Origin: Umbelopsis ramanniana AG
Taxonomy: Eukaryota; Mucoromycota; Umbelopsidomycetes; Umbelopsidales; Umbelopsidaceae
DNA: 64,000 nt
Direction of reading: 5' to 3'
Assembly (NCBI RefSeq): GCF_025399195.1
Contig: NW_026252115.1
Coordinates: 1-64,000, forward strand
Shown: one piece after another, positions 38,199 to 49,843 of the stretch
Layout: each line of letters starts with the position of its first letter
How positions within the stretch are numbered: position 1 is the stretch's first letter
Position numbers and translations under genes: made by a program
Notes under the pieces: generated by a model
What the model saw: only the letters and a program-made list of their open reading frames with translations
The model's database searches: none
Told to the model about the DNA's origin: nothing

Positions 38199-39798
38199 CT
38201 AGATAGGATATAAGTTAGCTGAGTCGTCGTCTTCAAAATCTTCTAGCTCGTCGACTTCTTCATCTTGCTCCTCTTCGTCATCTTCATCCATCAGGATCGA
38301 ACTATCTGCTTCCATGTCAACATCTTGCTCCAACTCATCCGGATGATCTTCACGGTCCGTAGCGGTAGTTCCAACCAGGCTGGAAGGTACGATGCCTGAT
38401 TTTTGAGCCATACGATATTTCACACTACCTAGTTTTTCCAAATTACCCCGCTTCTTCGCACAAGCTTTCATAACCCCCTTGGCGGCACGGTCTTGCATAG
38501 CTTCAAATTGTTGCCAAACGTAGTCTTTGCACTTGCTTGCCCCGTCGAGTTCTTGAATCAGACTTGCAATGGTTGCATGGCCTAATCCATAATAATCAGG
38601 ACCGCTTGCCGAGTTTGTGCGAAGGACGCCACGGACTTCATTGGCCCGTTTCACCATAGCCGTCCATGCGCCGGTTGCCGAGTTAGCCACAATGGGTTCA
38701 TTCGGACAATCCTCACATTCGATTTTAAATAATGGTTGATGACCTCCGTCGTCAAGAATGGTAGCTCGCACGGTAGTTAGGCTATTTGCGTCGATCATGG
38801 AAGGATAGCTTCGAGTAATAGTATACCCAACTGGCCATATGTATCGCTCGGTGTGAAAGCCAGGCCTGTCCCAAACGACGTGACCAAAATCTTCAACAGT
38901 GAAGACGCCAATGTGGAGTGGCATGATGGGCCGTCCCTCTTCATCGCGAGGAACAGGCTGTATTCGTCGAGTGGTGACTTTGACATTGGGGTTTCGATTT
39001 CGTTTTGGTGGTGCTGATATGACGGTTGTGGTACCAGAGCTGCGTTGTCGTCGCTTAACGCCGGCTGTTACTGATTTATTTTGGAACGGTGATGCTTTTC
39101 GTGATATCTTGAGTGGCGATGCTCTAGGCGAGAGAGCAATGGGCGCTATACGTGGATCAGACATGGGAAAGAAGTTAACGGACATACACACTTGAGAACA
39201 TATTCAGAAACATGGGTTGCTTGACATACAGTCCAAATCATCCGAATCGTAAGTCTCCCCTCCTTCAGAAACACCATCTGCGTGGGGTTCGAAGCGCGTG
39301 GATTCTGTGGATTGCAACTTGTCTAGCAAAATGCTACGAGGAGTTGTTAAGAGTCAACAGAGCAGCAGCGTAGCACACGGACATTAAACTCACTTTCTCT
39401 CAAATCGTAGAGTTTTGATCTTTTGCAAAGATCGGTTCAAATCTCCAGTGATTCCTTTGTTGATCTGTTAACACAATGTAGTCGAGTCCACAAAATAGGA
39501 ATTTCGCACGCACGCACGCGCGATTTCAAGATGACGACGAGTGCACAAAGATTGCCAAAAAGCAATGGGATTCAAAAAATAAACAGTAGTGTATCGTGTT
39601 AATGGATACCCATGTATGAGGCACTTGTACGTATAGGCTGGACTTTACCTCCAGACATTCTTTCAGGTTGGATTTTAGCTTGCGGTATTGATATTCGGTG
39701 ATGGTACCCTCCTCAGGCGAAGATGGAGGATCTTGCGAAGACGGCAGGTCAGCGGTGCCAATGAGAGGCGAAGACGGTGGATTAGATTGAGGAGTCAT
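38199..39798 (-). CDS. TBRG1-like nuclear protein with FYRN and FYRC domains
   Basis: Four minus exons: 39649-39798, 39394-39464, about 39225-39340 and a long last exon to 38199. The N-terminal half is a short coiled coil (EYQYRKLKSNLKECLE, NRSLQKIKTLRFERK, ILLDKLQS), as in TBRG1. FYRN has HVVWDRPGFHTERYIWPVGY and TITRSYPS; FYRC has PDYYGLGHATIASLIQELDG and CKDYVWQQFE. The tail is acidic. FYR pairs occur in chromatin proteins such as MLL and TBRG1. The last intron is ambiguous: an acceptor at TATAG (TTAAC branch site before it) or a 39-bp intron ending CTCAAG both keep frame. Confidence 0.8.
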
Positions 39799-40359
39799 TC
39801 AGCGCATTGAAGGTTGAATCAACAAGCGGAGTGCGGTGGGGAAGAGGCAGTTCTTTAACCACGAAACGCCCAAGGAAGGAAAATAAAAATAAAAATTCCC
39901 AAGTCCACCTTCACGACGTTTTCTCTCCTTTTCACTTTGCATTTCAGCGAATCTGCCTTTGCAGATAGCAGGTGATTTGAAAGGAAGAAAGCCACGCGTT
40001 TTAGTTCCAGCATGTGCAATTACCCATTTGCACCGTGCATGGCCAAAGTGGCATTCACTTGGCTGGCTCCATTGTTGACGGAGGCAGCTGTGGGAGTGTG
40101 TACCTGAATGGCGCTAGAGTAATGTTCATTATGAAAAAAAACAACCATGTTCAGGGCCCTAGATTTCAGAGATTTGATCCATAGCTGGCAGTATTCTTGG
40201 TTGTACACTTTTTGTTTTCTTTCAAATAAAACGGTTGCAAATCCTCTTGTTGTCTAAAATCGCCCGTTGTTGTTATCCGCTGGGTCAAAAATCTATATTT
40301 TTCCTCGGTATCCATTTTTCCTTCGGACTCGCTTGTTCTTTTGACAATAAAAAGTGGCC
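39799..40359. other. Divergent intergenic region (TBRG1-like gene and fucosyltransferase-like gene)
   Basis: About 560 bp. It contains the doubtful exon at 40024-40103 and otherwise no recognised gene. Confidence 0.4.
40024..40103 (-). other. Doubtful exon upstream of the TBRG1-like gene
   Basis: Minus-strand sequence between an ATTCAG acceptor and a GTAATT donor reads VHTPTAASVNNGASQVNA without stops. It could be a 5' exon of the TBRG1-like gene at 39798, or part of a small separate gene whose start lies near 40315. No downstream partner exon was found with certainty. Confidence 0.2.
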
Positions 40360-41961
40360 ATGTCAAGGCGACGAATAGCTCTGATCGTCGGATCGGTTGT
40401 AGCTCTCATATACATTCTCACATTCATACCATCATCTCCTTCATCAACCGAGCCCTCCCAAGTTGACAGTCAAAATGAGGCCATGCGTCACGCTAACGAA
40501 ATCATACCACCCAAGATGCCTGCTCCAGTCCCTGTACCTGCCCAAAAAGTCATAAAGAAGGATCCTATCCCTATCGTAGGAACTCCTGACTTGAACAAAG
40601 CTATCGAAGTCGGGGAAGATGAAAAGTTTCTTGCATATCTCCCCCACTCCGGCTTTCACAATCAGCGTATTGAATTAGAAAATGCATTTTTATTGGCAAA
40701 CTATTTGAACCGTACACTACTCCTCCCACCTGTCTATCTGTGGTCACTTGCCATGCCCTGGCTTCGGTTCGACAAATGCTACGAACGACTTCTTCTACAG
40801 TCCAAGCGTGGTCTTGGCCATTGCAAGAATATACCTTCCTCCTTCCCTTCTCCACCCGAATGCCTCAATTATGAAACTTGGACTTCGGTTCCTTGGAGTT
40901 TCTTTTACACCATGAGCGGCTTTGAACAACATGCTCGCTTTTATCAACGTTACGATCTAAGCCTGGAGTGGATGTACGAGAACCTTCACATCAAATCAAA
41001 AGACATTCACTTTGAAAAGGATATTACGCCTTTCGACTTCAGAGTGTACGATGATCCCGACTCAAAAACGCCAGTGGGTCGGTTCAAGAATCGAATCGAT
41101 GTTACTACTTTTCAAGCCATTCCTGAAAAAGTTCTTCACTTTGGTTCCGTATTTGGAAGTTACCGCATCCTGGCCCAAACAGAGGAACATGCCGAACTCC
41201 ATCGGTCGCTACGGAATAACATGATCTTCCGAAATGAATATCTCCTTCGCGCTACTGACTATGTGGTTTCCAAGATTGGTGGCGTGAAAGGCTTTGCTGG
41301 TTTGCATATTCGTATTGGCGACGGTTTATTTGCTCGCAAGAAAACCATCACCATTGACGACATGTACCACGAGTTAGTAAACCAATTCACCGATTTGACA
41401 AAGGAAGAAGTAGAAAAACTCGATTACACTCATATGGACGATCGTCTGGAAGATGAAGAGTATGAGGTCAAGAGGTACAGATGGCAAGGCAAAAAGCCCG
41501 ACACGCCAGCTGAACAGGAACCTGTGGTGGTACAGCACCCTCCCGATGAAGAACTCCAGCGCACACTACAGCAAATCGTCCCTATTAAAATGGATTGCGC
41601 CAAACATCAAGGCAAAACGGCAGGCTTTCTCACACCCATCTTTTTAGCAACCGATGCCCCCAAGCCCAGACAGAATCCTCTGTTCCGAAAACTTTTCGAT
41701 ACCTTTCCATGCGTATTTGTATTGGACGACTTTAAGGATGCCCTGGATGAATTGGTGCGACTGCAAGTGGTAGAAGATGGCGTTCATCTAGCCAGTTATC
41801 TGGTACCGATGGTCGATGCCATGATTGCGGCGCACGGACATACCTTCCTAGGCACCAAAGATTCCACCTTCAGCTCGTACATCGAACGCTACTTGCACCC
41901 CGTTTACATTGGAGAAGAGGTCAAGTTGATGGGAGTGGGACGCAAAGGAGCACAAACCTGA
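40360..41961 (+). CDS. Golgi type II membrane protein, O-fucosyltransferase-like
   Basis: Single exon, 533 aa, from ATG 40360 (MSRRRIALIVGSVVALIYIL): a short basic cytosolic end, one membrane anchor and a Pro-rich stem, then the catalytic domain. The substrate-binding-type motifs are SGFHNQRIELENAFLLANYL and the HIRIGD block, the HxRxGD-like signature of the GDP-fucose O-fucosyltransferase family. FLATDAP is the third block. Five to six cysteines could form lumenal disulfides. It likely transfers a sugar from a nucleotide sugar in the secretory path; the acceptor is unknown. Fungal relatives are mostly uncharacterised. Confidence 0.75.
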   Translation: MSRRRIALIVGSVVALIYILTFIPSSPSSTEPSQVDSQNEAMRHANEIIPPKMPAPVPVPAQKVIKKDPIPIVGTPDLNKAIEVGEDEKFLAYLPHSGFHNQRIELENAFLLANYLNRTLLLPPVYLWSLAMPWLRFDKCYERLLLQSKRGLGHCKNIPSSFPSPPECLNYETWTSVPWSFFYTMSGFEQHARFYQRYDLSLEWMYENLHIKSKDIHFEKDITPFDFRVYDDPDSKTPVGRFKNRIDVTTFQAIPEKVLHFGSVFGSYRILAQTEEHAELHRSLRNNMIFRNEYLLRATDYVVSKIGGVKGFAGLHIRIGDGLFARKKTITIDDMYHELVNQFTDLTKEEVEKLDYTHMDDRLEDEEYEVKRYRWQGKKPDTPAEQEPVVVQHPPDEELQRTLQQIVPIKMDCAKHQGKTAGFLTPIFLATDAPKPRQNPLFRKLFDTFPCVFVLDDFKDALDELVRLQVVEDGVHLASYLVPMVDAMIAAHGHTFLGTKDSTFSSYIERYLHPVYIGEEVKLMGVGRKGAQT

Positions 41962-42510
41962 ATTGGGATTAAGAGGCGTAGACATATTGTCCATTTATAG
42001 TGCTTTTAATCATTATGAAGTTCGAAGAAGGACCTCTTCTTTATGACAAATTCCATTCTGTACAGCCAACATAATACAAGAAATTTGACTTTCAGAGTTT
42101 ATTTTGGGTTGAACTGGTCACGGATGTGATGATCATCGACTGCTCGTTCGGCCCTTCATTTCCCCCTGGCCGGACAATGTGCCACCTTGTTGTTTGAATC
42201 GGGGGGAGTTAGAACTGGATGGTAAATGGCCTACCATGAGGCGGAATTGAACGATGATGGAGTCAACCATGAGCCTTTGTCATAGACCTGATCCAAACCT
42301 AGGTTCATTTGCGTAGGAATGAATTCTTTAATTGAAATTGTGCCGCAGCACGATCGTCAGGGAACAGACGATCTGGAAAAGGAAATGCTACTACGATCGC
42401 GGAGGGTCGGGTTTAAAAAAAAAAAACCTGTCCAAAGGAGCCTTGAATTTTTTTGTGTTTTTGATCGATTCTTTCTTCTACAAACCTCTTTGCTGTGACC
42501 ATCTTCCAGC
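41962..42510. other. Intergenic region, promoter of the LONRF-like gene
   Basis: About 550 bp with no recognised gene. An 11-base A run lies near 42417. Confidence 0.45.
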
Positions 42511-44046
42511 ATGGACATCCGCAATCTCAAGCGGCGGCGTCGTTCAAAAGCACCTGCAGGTCAGGCGGCTCCTGATAACAACCTGATCCCTCTGCCGAAC
42601 TTACAAATGTCGGCTTTCCAACCCTTTGCCACTCAGCATCATCCACCACCTCGACATGTCTTGAGCCAATTCTTAAAATGCGCAGTGTGTCAAACCACAT
42701 TGAACGGCCCCATCACTCTGTCTTGTGGGAATTCGGTGTGTACCAGGTGCATGCCTCCTTACAAGGATTTAGCCTTTGTCTGTCCGGTAGCAAGCTGTGC
42801 ACGGCCGTCCCATGTTCTCCTACGAAAAGCCAAAATCGATGTGACGCTGATCAAGTTATTGGATTTCACCCACGAGCAGCCACCCCCACCTGGCCCGGAA
42901 GAAATATATAATATGCAACTTCGAAAGCGAATCGAAGACACTTTAGAATGCCCAATCTGTGCCTGTTTGTTCCTTGATCCAGTCACCACCCCATGCGGTC
43001 ATACAATGTGCCAACGTTGTTTATTACGCACTCGAGATAATTCAGAATTATGTCCAACCTGTCGCACTCGTCTTCCTGCGTATGCACTGCTGCAGACGCT
43101 AGCCATTAGTGCGACATTGTACCAAATCCTTATGCACCTTTATCATGATGAATACCATCGAAATGCCCACGACGTCGCTAGAGAATCCAATGATGATACC
43201 CAATTACCCCTCTTTGTACATAACTCCATCACCTTTCCCACATTACCTTGTGCTATTCATATTTACGAACCCCGATACATGACTATGTTAAGACGATGTT
43301 TATTACAGCCCCAGCGACGGTTCGGAATTTGCTTTGTTCGAAGCCCAAATCAAGATAGCCAAGCTCCTTGTCTACCCATGGGCACTATGCTTGAAATTCA
43401 GAATGTGGCCAATCTTGACGATGAGCGAGCCATTGTCGAAACCATTGGCGCTTATCGGTTCAAAGTGGTGTCTACCGATCTCAAAGATGGGTACTATGTT
43501 GCTCGATGGGAACAAATCAATGATCTAAGCCCTGAAGAGCAAAGCTACCAAGAACGTATGGAGATCATGACAGCTACGGCACGGAAATTCAAAGCTAAAA
43601 ATAAAGCCAAATCGAATGCATCCATACCTGCACCAGGCAGCGGGCCTGCATTTGGTCCAGCTATGCTGAGCTTGGGTACCATGATTGTCACACAAGGTCA
43701 AGCATGGGCATCGAGATCGCAAGGGTCCTCTTCTGCACAGCAACCGCTGGTCGATGACATGACCGAACTTGAAATGCAAAGTACCGAGGACATCATTCAT
43801 GCTATTCAACAATTTATTGACTCTTTTCGAATTGCCAACTCTTCTTGGATGCAACAGCATACCGCTCGGTTTGGCCCTGCTCCTGATTCTCCCAATGCAT
43901 TTATCTGGTGGGCCGCTATGACCATCCCTCTCGGTGAGCAAGAAAAATATAGACTCCTTCAAGTCAACACCACTCGAGAACGGGCCAAACTACTTATGAC
44001 TTGGATCAACGCGCTTAAACAAAAGTGGTGGTTTCCATCTTCATGA
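42511..44046 (+). CDS. LONRF-like protein: two RING fingers and a LON substrate-binding domain
   Basis: Single exon, 511 aa. RING 1 (residues ~50-95): CAVCQTTLNGPITLSCGNSV and CTRCM. RING 2 (~150-190): CPICACLFLDPVTTPCGHTM, CQRC and CPTC. The LON N-terminal (PUA-like) domain starts LPLFVHNSITFP and continues CAIHIYEPRY and RRFGICFV. A GP/S-rich insert of ~60 residues splits its second half. No protease domain is present. Animal LONRF1-3 are E3 ubiquitin ligases of this layout, usually with TPR repeats, which are absent here. A polyadenylation signal AATAAA lies at 44205-44210. Confidence 0.88.
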   Translation: MDIRNLKRRRRSKAPAGQAAPDNNLIPLPNLQMSAFQPFATQHHPPPRHVLSQFLKCAVCQTTLNGPITLSCGNSVCTRCMPPYKDLAFVCPVASCARPSHVLLRKAKIDVTLIKLLDFTHEQPPPPGPEEIYNMQLRKRIEDTLECPICACLFLDPVTTPCGHTMCQRCLLRTRDNSELCPTCRTRLPAYALLQTLAISATLYQILMHLYHDEYHRNAHDVARESNDDTQLPLFVHNSITFPTLPCAIHIYEPRYMTMLRRCLLQPQRRFGICFVRSPNQDSQAPCLPMGTMLEIQNVANLDDERAIVETIGAYRFKVVSTDLKDGYYVARWEQINDLSPEEQSYQERMEIMTATARKFKAKNKAKSNASIPAPGSGPAFGPAMLSLGTMIVTQGQAWASRSQGSSSAQQPLVDDMTELEMQSTEDIIHAIQQFIDSFRIANSSWMQQHTARFGPAPDSPNAFIWWAAMTIPLGEQEKYRLLQVNTTRERAKLLMTWINALKQKWWFPSS

Positions 44047-44663
44047 TGTTTAGCTAGCGCATGGCTTCCACATCTTTGCCGATGTGGTTTGTATAAATTG
44101 ACTTGTAGCCTCTATTCCCTCTTTTTTTTTTTCGCTTACGGCATTCTTTAGACACAACTGTAATCTAGTGTACTTTATTTTCCTGACATCTGCTCTATAT
44201 AAACAATAAAGTGAAAAGAGCGAGCTTGTGCGATGATCGGTGGGAGATCGCTCTGCAATCATATGATGACTTGGGTGATAAGTGATCCATGATTGGACGA
44301 GATAAGATTGGCTCCACTAGGTCCCGCAATGCGCCGACAAGCGGAGGGCAATGTGAGAACGGAAATGAAGGCGTTGTGCTGTAAAGGAGTGGAGGGTGGG
44401 CTAAGGAAGCATGCAAGAACGATGGCCAGATGTAGTTTACCTGGCTCCGAATAAGAGGTTTCATAGAAATTTAGGGCCCTGCTCAGCGCAAAGGAGTGTC
44501 ACAACGGTATCTCCAGAGCGAATATACCTTTTTGGAAAAGTGGTCCGATTTTTCTTCATAAATATAGCCAGCACGGTACATAAAGCCTCACACTCTCTTC
44601 TTGCCTGGTTTTCTTTCGATATTTTCCTTGCTTTGAAGCATAGAGCCGTCCGTGGTTGGCATC
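44047..44663. other. Intergenic region
   Basis: Contains the LONRF-like 3' end (AATAAA at 44205) and the promoter of the next gene. No other gene was recognised. Confidence 0.45.
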
Positions 44664-45215
44664 ATGGACTATTTTCCTATCCTACAACTCACCCCTGACG
44701 AACCCATAGAAATCAACTACTATGGCCAAGAAGAGTGTGGTCATTATGGCTATTTCGACACCACCCAAGACGATCTATTGGAGATCATGCCTCTAACGCC
44801 TGATATTACGTCGGTCACGGACAATAATCAATTACATTGCGAAATTAGACTATTTTTTGAAGAGATTGGCGTCCTCTCGGAAGAGCCAGAGCCTATTGAT
44901 CCAAATCGAGACTACGAAAAAGAATTCGAGCTAGAGCAGGAAGCATTACAGGCTAAGCGTAAAACTCGACAACGACGCAATGCAAACCAAGCAAGTCTGA
45001 ATTCACTGCCTTCTCTAGCACCGTCTGAAGTCACCTCGGCTGCAAGTTCAGCAGAGCCCAGAAAGTGGTGGCCTCAGCCGCATGATATGATCTATAGGCG
45101 GACATGCCATATGCACGAGATCACACACGATATGAAGGATAACACCACTGGTCCTTTACCTGGAGATCTCATTGAGCATGCCAGTGCTTACCTTTATGAA
45201 CAGACCTACCGCTGA
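44664..45215 (+). CDS. Acidic hypothetical protein, 183 aa
   Basis: Single exon from ATG 44664 (context GGCATCATGG). Not recognised. The first half is acidic (EEIGVLSEEPEPIDPNRDYE); a basic patch KRKTRQRRN follows, then a Ser/Ala-rich link and a C-terminal part with RKWWPQPHDMIYRRTCHMHE. No membrane segment, signal peptide or known motif. Codon use and the lack of stops look like a real gene. The patch could be a nuclear localisation signal (inference). Confidence 0.6.
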   Translation: MDYFPILQLTPDEPIEINYYGQEECGHYGYFDTTQDDLLEIMPLTPDITSVTDNNQLHCEIRLFFEEIGVLSEEPEPIDPNRDYEKEFELEQEALQAKRKTRQRRNANQASLNSLPSLAPSEVTSAASSAEPRKWWPQPHDMIYRRTCHMHEITHDMKDNTTGPLPGDLIEHASAYLYEQTYR

Positions 45216-45721
45216 ACGGCCGTCCGTGTATATATAATCATTTTTGCTTCTGCTTGTTAAAAATAATCCCCATCCCCTCGTTTGATACAGCACTTCCTTT
45301 GCTTCTTCCTAACACCATACCCCACTCCGTATAATAGTATCTGTAATTGTATTCATTAAAACCAAAAAAGAGGAATAGATTCCATCCGAGTAAACCACAT
45401 GCCCGTAGAAATAACAAGGCAACAACATTGAAAGTGTGTTTAGAAAAGACATGCATTGGTAAGCACAAGGAGTCAGTCTCGGCCCAAACAATGACACCGA
45501 GCTCTAACAATGCGCCAAAGTAGCACATCCCTAACAGAAGAAAATGTTGGCGTCACTGTGGGCATTCAAACAGAAAAGTAGGGTTAGCATTGGGATGACT
45601 GCAGCAGCAGGGTTATCCTGATTCTGTCTGAGTCTTTGGCCCAAGTCACGTGCTTCACTCTGACCGACCTGAATGCTTCAGTCACCCATAAAACGTCGAT
45701 CCTTTCATCTCTACTCCTACC
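45216..45721. other. Intergenic region
   Basis: About 500 bp with no recognised gene; the right end holds the promoter of the BCL7-like gene. Confidence 0.45.
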
Positions 45722-46713
45722 ATGTCGGTCGCTAGACGTGAACGCAAATACGGTGCTGATTCAGATCGAACGAAAAGAGTTCCTTCTCAACCTGTGCAGG
45801 CATGGTAAGTGCTCTCGATGTCGTCCGAACCAGGTTGAAACACAACTCTAAAGCTGGAATGAATGGACAGGGAAAGGAAATGGACGGAATCAGCGCGAGG
45901 AGAGCAGTTTCAGATCTGCAAGTGGGTCAAGTGTAGGTGATTTTATTGTGTTGGCACAATGCCATACGCGTGTTTGTTTGGCTGTTTTCTCGTTTGCTCA
46001 CGTTTGCCTTAACACCCGTTGTGTTTTCATCGATCCTTCAGCTGAAAAGGAAATAGTGTTTGAAGACGACGAAGACGAAGAGGAGGAGATGGACACAGAA
46101 AAGGTAAAAGATCGGAGGGTATTCTGGTAACGAGCCTTGACATGGGCTAATACGAACTCCATGGCCATAGGAAACCACCACCGCTGGTGAAATGGAAACC
46201 TCCAGTGCGGTTACACCTGAAGTTTCCAAAACCGAACCTGAACACACCCATGAGTCTGAGAAAGCGGAATTGCCCTCATCGACGGGTCTTCTCAATAGTA
46301 CTGTAGATAAGAAATTGGCAGAGATGGAAGAAGAGGAAACTACACATACACCCAAGCTGGACGATGTCTCAGATCACGAGCCTGAACCTGGCAATGGAGC
46401 CGACGTTGAAGAAAAAGATAATCCCGCTGCCTACCCTGCTTCCAACCCTCATATCCAAGCACGCTTAGAAGAAACCGATTCACTGGATACCACGCCACAA
46501 GAAACTCAGGATGAAGAGATGGGGGATGCCTCAGGTTTGGAAACATCTTATCCAAGCAATACCGCTACACCCGAGTACACCAGTTTCCGAGCCGACCGCG
46601 CTCGTGAAGTGCTTGACTCTGCTGTATCTGAAGGTGCATCCATGGAACCCAGTTTGAGCCGGAGCAGTTTGAATGACGAGACCCCTGAGTCCTCTAGTAC
46701 TTTTGATCAGTGA
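45722..46713 (+). CDS. BCL7-like protein (SWI/SNF-type N-terminal motif)
   Basis: Exons 45722-45805, 45871-45932, 46042-46103 and 46171-46713. The first 50 residues are MSVARRERKYGADSDRTKR, then QAWERKWTESARGEQFQICK and WVKS. The WERKW...ICKWV pattern mirrors the BCL7 N-terminal motif (KWEKKWV...L-x-I-x-KWVPV). The rest is acidic and disordered (DDEDEEEEM), rich in T, E and S. In animals BCL7 proteins are small subunits of BAF chromatin-remodelling complexes. Exon 2 ends at a GTAGGT donor; the GTGTAG two bases earlier would create a stop, which fixes the choice. An AATAAA signal is at 46767. Confidence 0.6.
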
Positions 46714-47151
46714 AGAGGCCATAAAATTTGAATACAAGAGACCGAAATACATATTCTTTTTTTTTTAATAAAATACACCCCATTCACGCAAAGCGTTGGT
46801 TGGCCGCTGTATTTTTGACAGAGAAGGGAACCGGAGGATGTGACGTGTTTTTGATCGGTGCTTCCAACAGTTTTTTGACAGCCAGGGCCATCAAATTATT
46901 AACTAGCATCTCACTGATCGGCTCCTATAGCGATCTCGATATCCTGGCCGATTCATCCCCGCTATCCAGTGTATTCCAGTCTCGGTATACTCTTTGAATT
47001 ACTGTATCCAGAACGACGCGTGTTATAAATTTTTGATCAGCCAGCCCGAAACGACTGTTTTGCAACGCGGTCAGGTAAGCGCGTCGTCTAGCATGAACTC
47101 ACACCGTGTTGAAATCAATAGCGTAATGGCCTCCCTATCCAACAGCTCAAA
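46714..47151 (+). other. Intergenic region and 5' UTR intron of the MYSM1-like gene
   Basis: The right part holds a consensus intron in the leader (GTAAGC at 47075 to AACAG at 47145), six bases before the ATG at 47152. No coding gene seen. Confidence 0.5.
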
Positions 47152-49843
47152 ATGCCTCCCAAGAAACAGAAATCGGATGCGGCATTGACCAATGCCCAAG
47201 AAGAAGAGATGAGCTCTGCTCTGATTGCTCAGTTACTAGCTGAGGATGGCATGGAAAACGATACTGGAGGGTATTATGCCGAATATGGCAACGATCGAGG
47301 TGTATACGATCAATACCGCAGACACGACACAGATGATAGCTACGAAGAAGAAAGCGAAGATGACTATAGGCCCAAACCAGGAAAGCGAGGACGTGGAGGG
47401 AAACGTGGAGGTTCCAGTCGAGGAGGAGGTGGTAAGTGACTCAGCCATTGACATCAAACATGGACCCCCGTCCTTTTTTTTTTTAATGAAACTTTTTGTT
47501 GACGGGTGTAGCACCTCGAGGTAGGAAACGAAAAGCCATTCCATCTACAGCGGAGGATGAGCAGCCCGACCCAACAACTCCTGTCAAACACGAAATTAGC
47601 ACCGAAGAAATTTCCATTGTCACGGGCCACCAAGATCTGGCGGAAAAGAAGGAAAAAAAGCCTAAGAAGGCATTGGCAGAAGGAATGAAAACAGGCACGT
47701 ATGATGCTGACGAGGAGGCAAGATTCTTAGAAGGTCTAGAGTTATTTGGACGGGAATGGACAAAGGTATTTAGCATAGGGATAATCAAGGGATACGGTTG
47801 CTTTTGCTAATGGATGGGCACGCAGCTTGCAGCTCATATAGGGACTCGAGATCCCAATTCTCTTCGTAGCCATGCTCAAAAGCATTTTATCAAATTGTAT
47901 CGCGACAATATACCTCTTCCTGACAAGGTACGTCATTTGCATGAGACTACACCATATCGATCCCATCCACTCACCCTTCCTGCGGTTAGGTAAAATTAAC
48001 TGGCCTAGGCTATACACTCAGTGGAAAAGAACTGGATCCCAATTCTGCTGCAGCCAAACCATACTTGGCACGTCACTCATCAGAAAATGAGAAGCCGGCG
48101 GTCCAAGAATCGGACAATCGGGTTTCGCTATCCACAAAAGACCAAGATGAAAACAGGGTTCAGGATCTGTCAGTGGGCGTAATGGATCTGTCACCACTAG
48201 AAAACAAGCCCATCACCACTACTCCTGCTGTCACCACAGGCCCTCCTACATCGTACGTTAAAGTGTTTCATGCTTCCAAAAAGTTGCTCCCCCCCCCAGA
48301 CATAGATTGACTCCTGCTCTCCTTGTTTAGAAAAAAGCAAAAAACCACCACCCCTAATCACGCACGGTTTCAAGAGGCCATCTACGATGAAGATGGCCGT
48401 ACCAGCTATTCCAAGTCACGATTACGACAACCGCGTGAAAGAAGTTCTATTAGTTATTCACAACTGAATGGTGATACGTAAGACAAGCCAGTTGAATGAC
48501 CGATGGTAGCACCATGAACGCTAACCATTCATTTTTGATACCATAGTGACCCACTGACAATGATCAAGTGTGAACCTTTTTGTGGCAAGCCGGCTTCTGG
48601 TGTTGCTGGGTGCCAACCTTTTGAAATGAAAATGCATTCCAATGTCCTTGTTGCCATGGATTTCCATGCTCATTTAATGACGACTGAAGTGATTGGGTTC
48701 CTTGCTGGTCAATGGAATAAGGAGACCAAACGTAAGTCTTTTTTTTTGGGGGGGAGAGATAAACAACATGGCATTTATCCCCTTTTTGTAGACATGGTCG
48801 TTCAGGCAGCTTACCCATGCCGCTCCCTAAACACTGGACAAAATGATGTGAACGTGGAAATGGACCCCACCAGTGCGATTGAAGTTCGTCAGCAAATTGA
48901 AGACCAGAATATGCAAGTGGTTGGGTGGTACCATTCACATCCAACGTTTGTACCTGACCCTAGTCTCATGGATATCGAAAATCAAAAGAGTTACCAAACA
49001 CAATGGCGAGACGAGCATACGCTTGAACCTTTTGTTGGCGCCATTGTAGGCAAGTGCATACCTTTGTTAAAAGAAAAAAAAGAAAAAAAAAAGTGATGAC
49101 GACAAGCCTGCGCGGAAGAAGCGTGGCCGATTTGAACTCTGAACTCCGCAGCTAAATCCATGAAACCGGTTTTCTTTTGCAGGTCCGTATGACCCTAAGC
49201 TACCTGGTTCAGTGTCGGTTATCAATTGGTTCTACTTGGATAGTGATCGAATCATTCCCAAACGACTCACCTATGACATTGAAGAAGACCACGGCATTAC
49301 CGTCCAAGAAAGCGATCGTATGGTAAAAAAAAAAAGCCCTTTTGCGTTGTTCATTTGGGGGAGGGGGTTCCCTCGCTTCGCCTTCCTTCATCGGGAGAAA
49401 GGAAGAAACCTTGTGACGGGTTGCCTGTCCCCCCCCCAAAAAAAATGGGCTTGCTTGAGCCAAAATGAAAAAAAAAAAAACTAACTTGGTGTGCTGATAT
49501 TTAGTTTGCTCTGCTCGATGAATACGTTCAATCTCCAGAACGAGTCCGGTTCAGTGAATTCTGGCGACAAGATGCTCAAGAAAGCAAGCTTCAAAAACTA
49601 ATCAAGAGTCTGGCCAAGAGAATGCCATGGCTACAAGCAGCACTAGTTGAGGTCATGAGGCGGCAACAGCTTCCACTGGTAAATGACACCCCGCCATGGC
49701 CCATTGTGGAACCCACAGCAGAAGAAGCGCCAAGCCAGGACTCGAGCTGTGGTGTGCTGTTGGAAAGAGATAGTTCGACGGGCCAAGACATTGTACGTGA
49801 ACTCTTCCTTGAGCAAGTGGAAGAAAAACTCAAGGCATGGTAA
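47152..49843 (+). CDS. MYSM1-like SANT/JAMM histone H2A deubiquitinase
   Basis: About eight coding exons on the plus strand. N-terminus: acidic, then a KRGRGGKRGG basic/Gly patch. SANT/Myb domain: DEEARFLEGLELFGREWTK, then AAHIGTRDPNSLRSHAQKHF. JAMM/MPN domain: Glu in TTEVIGFL, then GWYHSHPTFVPDPSLMD, which supplies the H-x-H-x7-S-x2-D zinc-metalloprotease motif, so it should be active. The end is LFLEQVEEKLKAW. MYSM1 (2A-DUB) removes ubiquitin from histone H2A. Animal MYSM1 also has a SWIRM domain between SANT and MPN, which I do not see here. One intron (49050-49182) must start with GC (GTA G|GCAAGT) to give VG|PYDPKLPG; the nearby GT leads to a stop. Confidence 0.88.
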
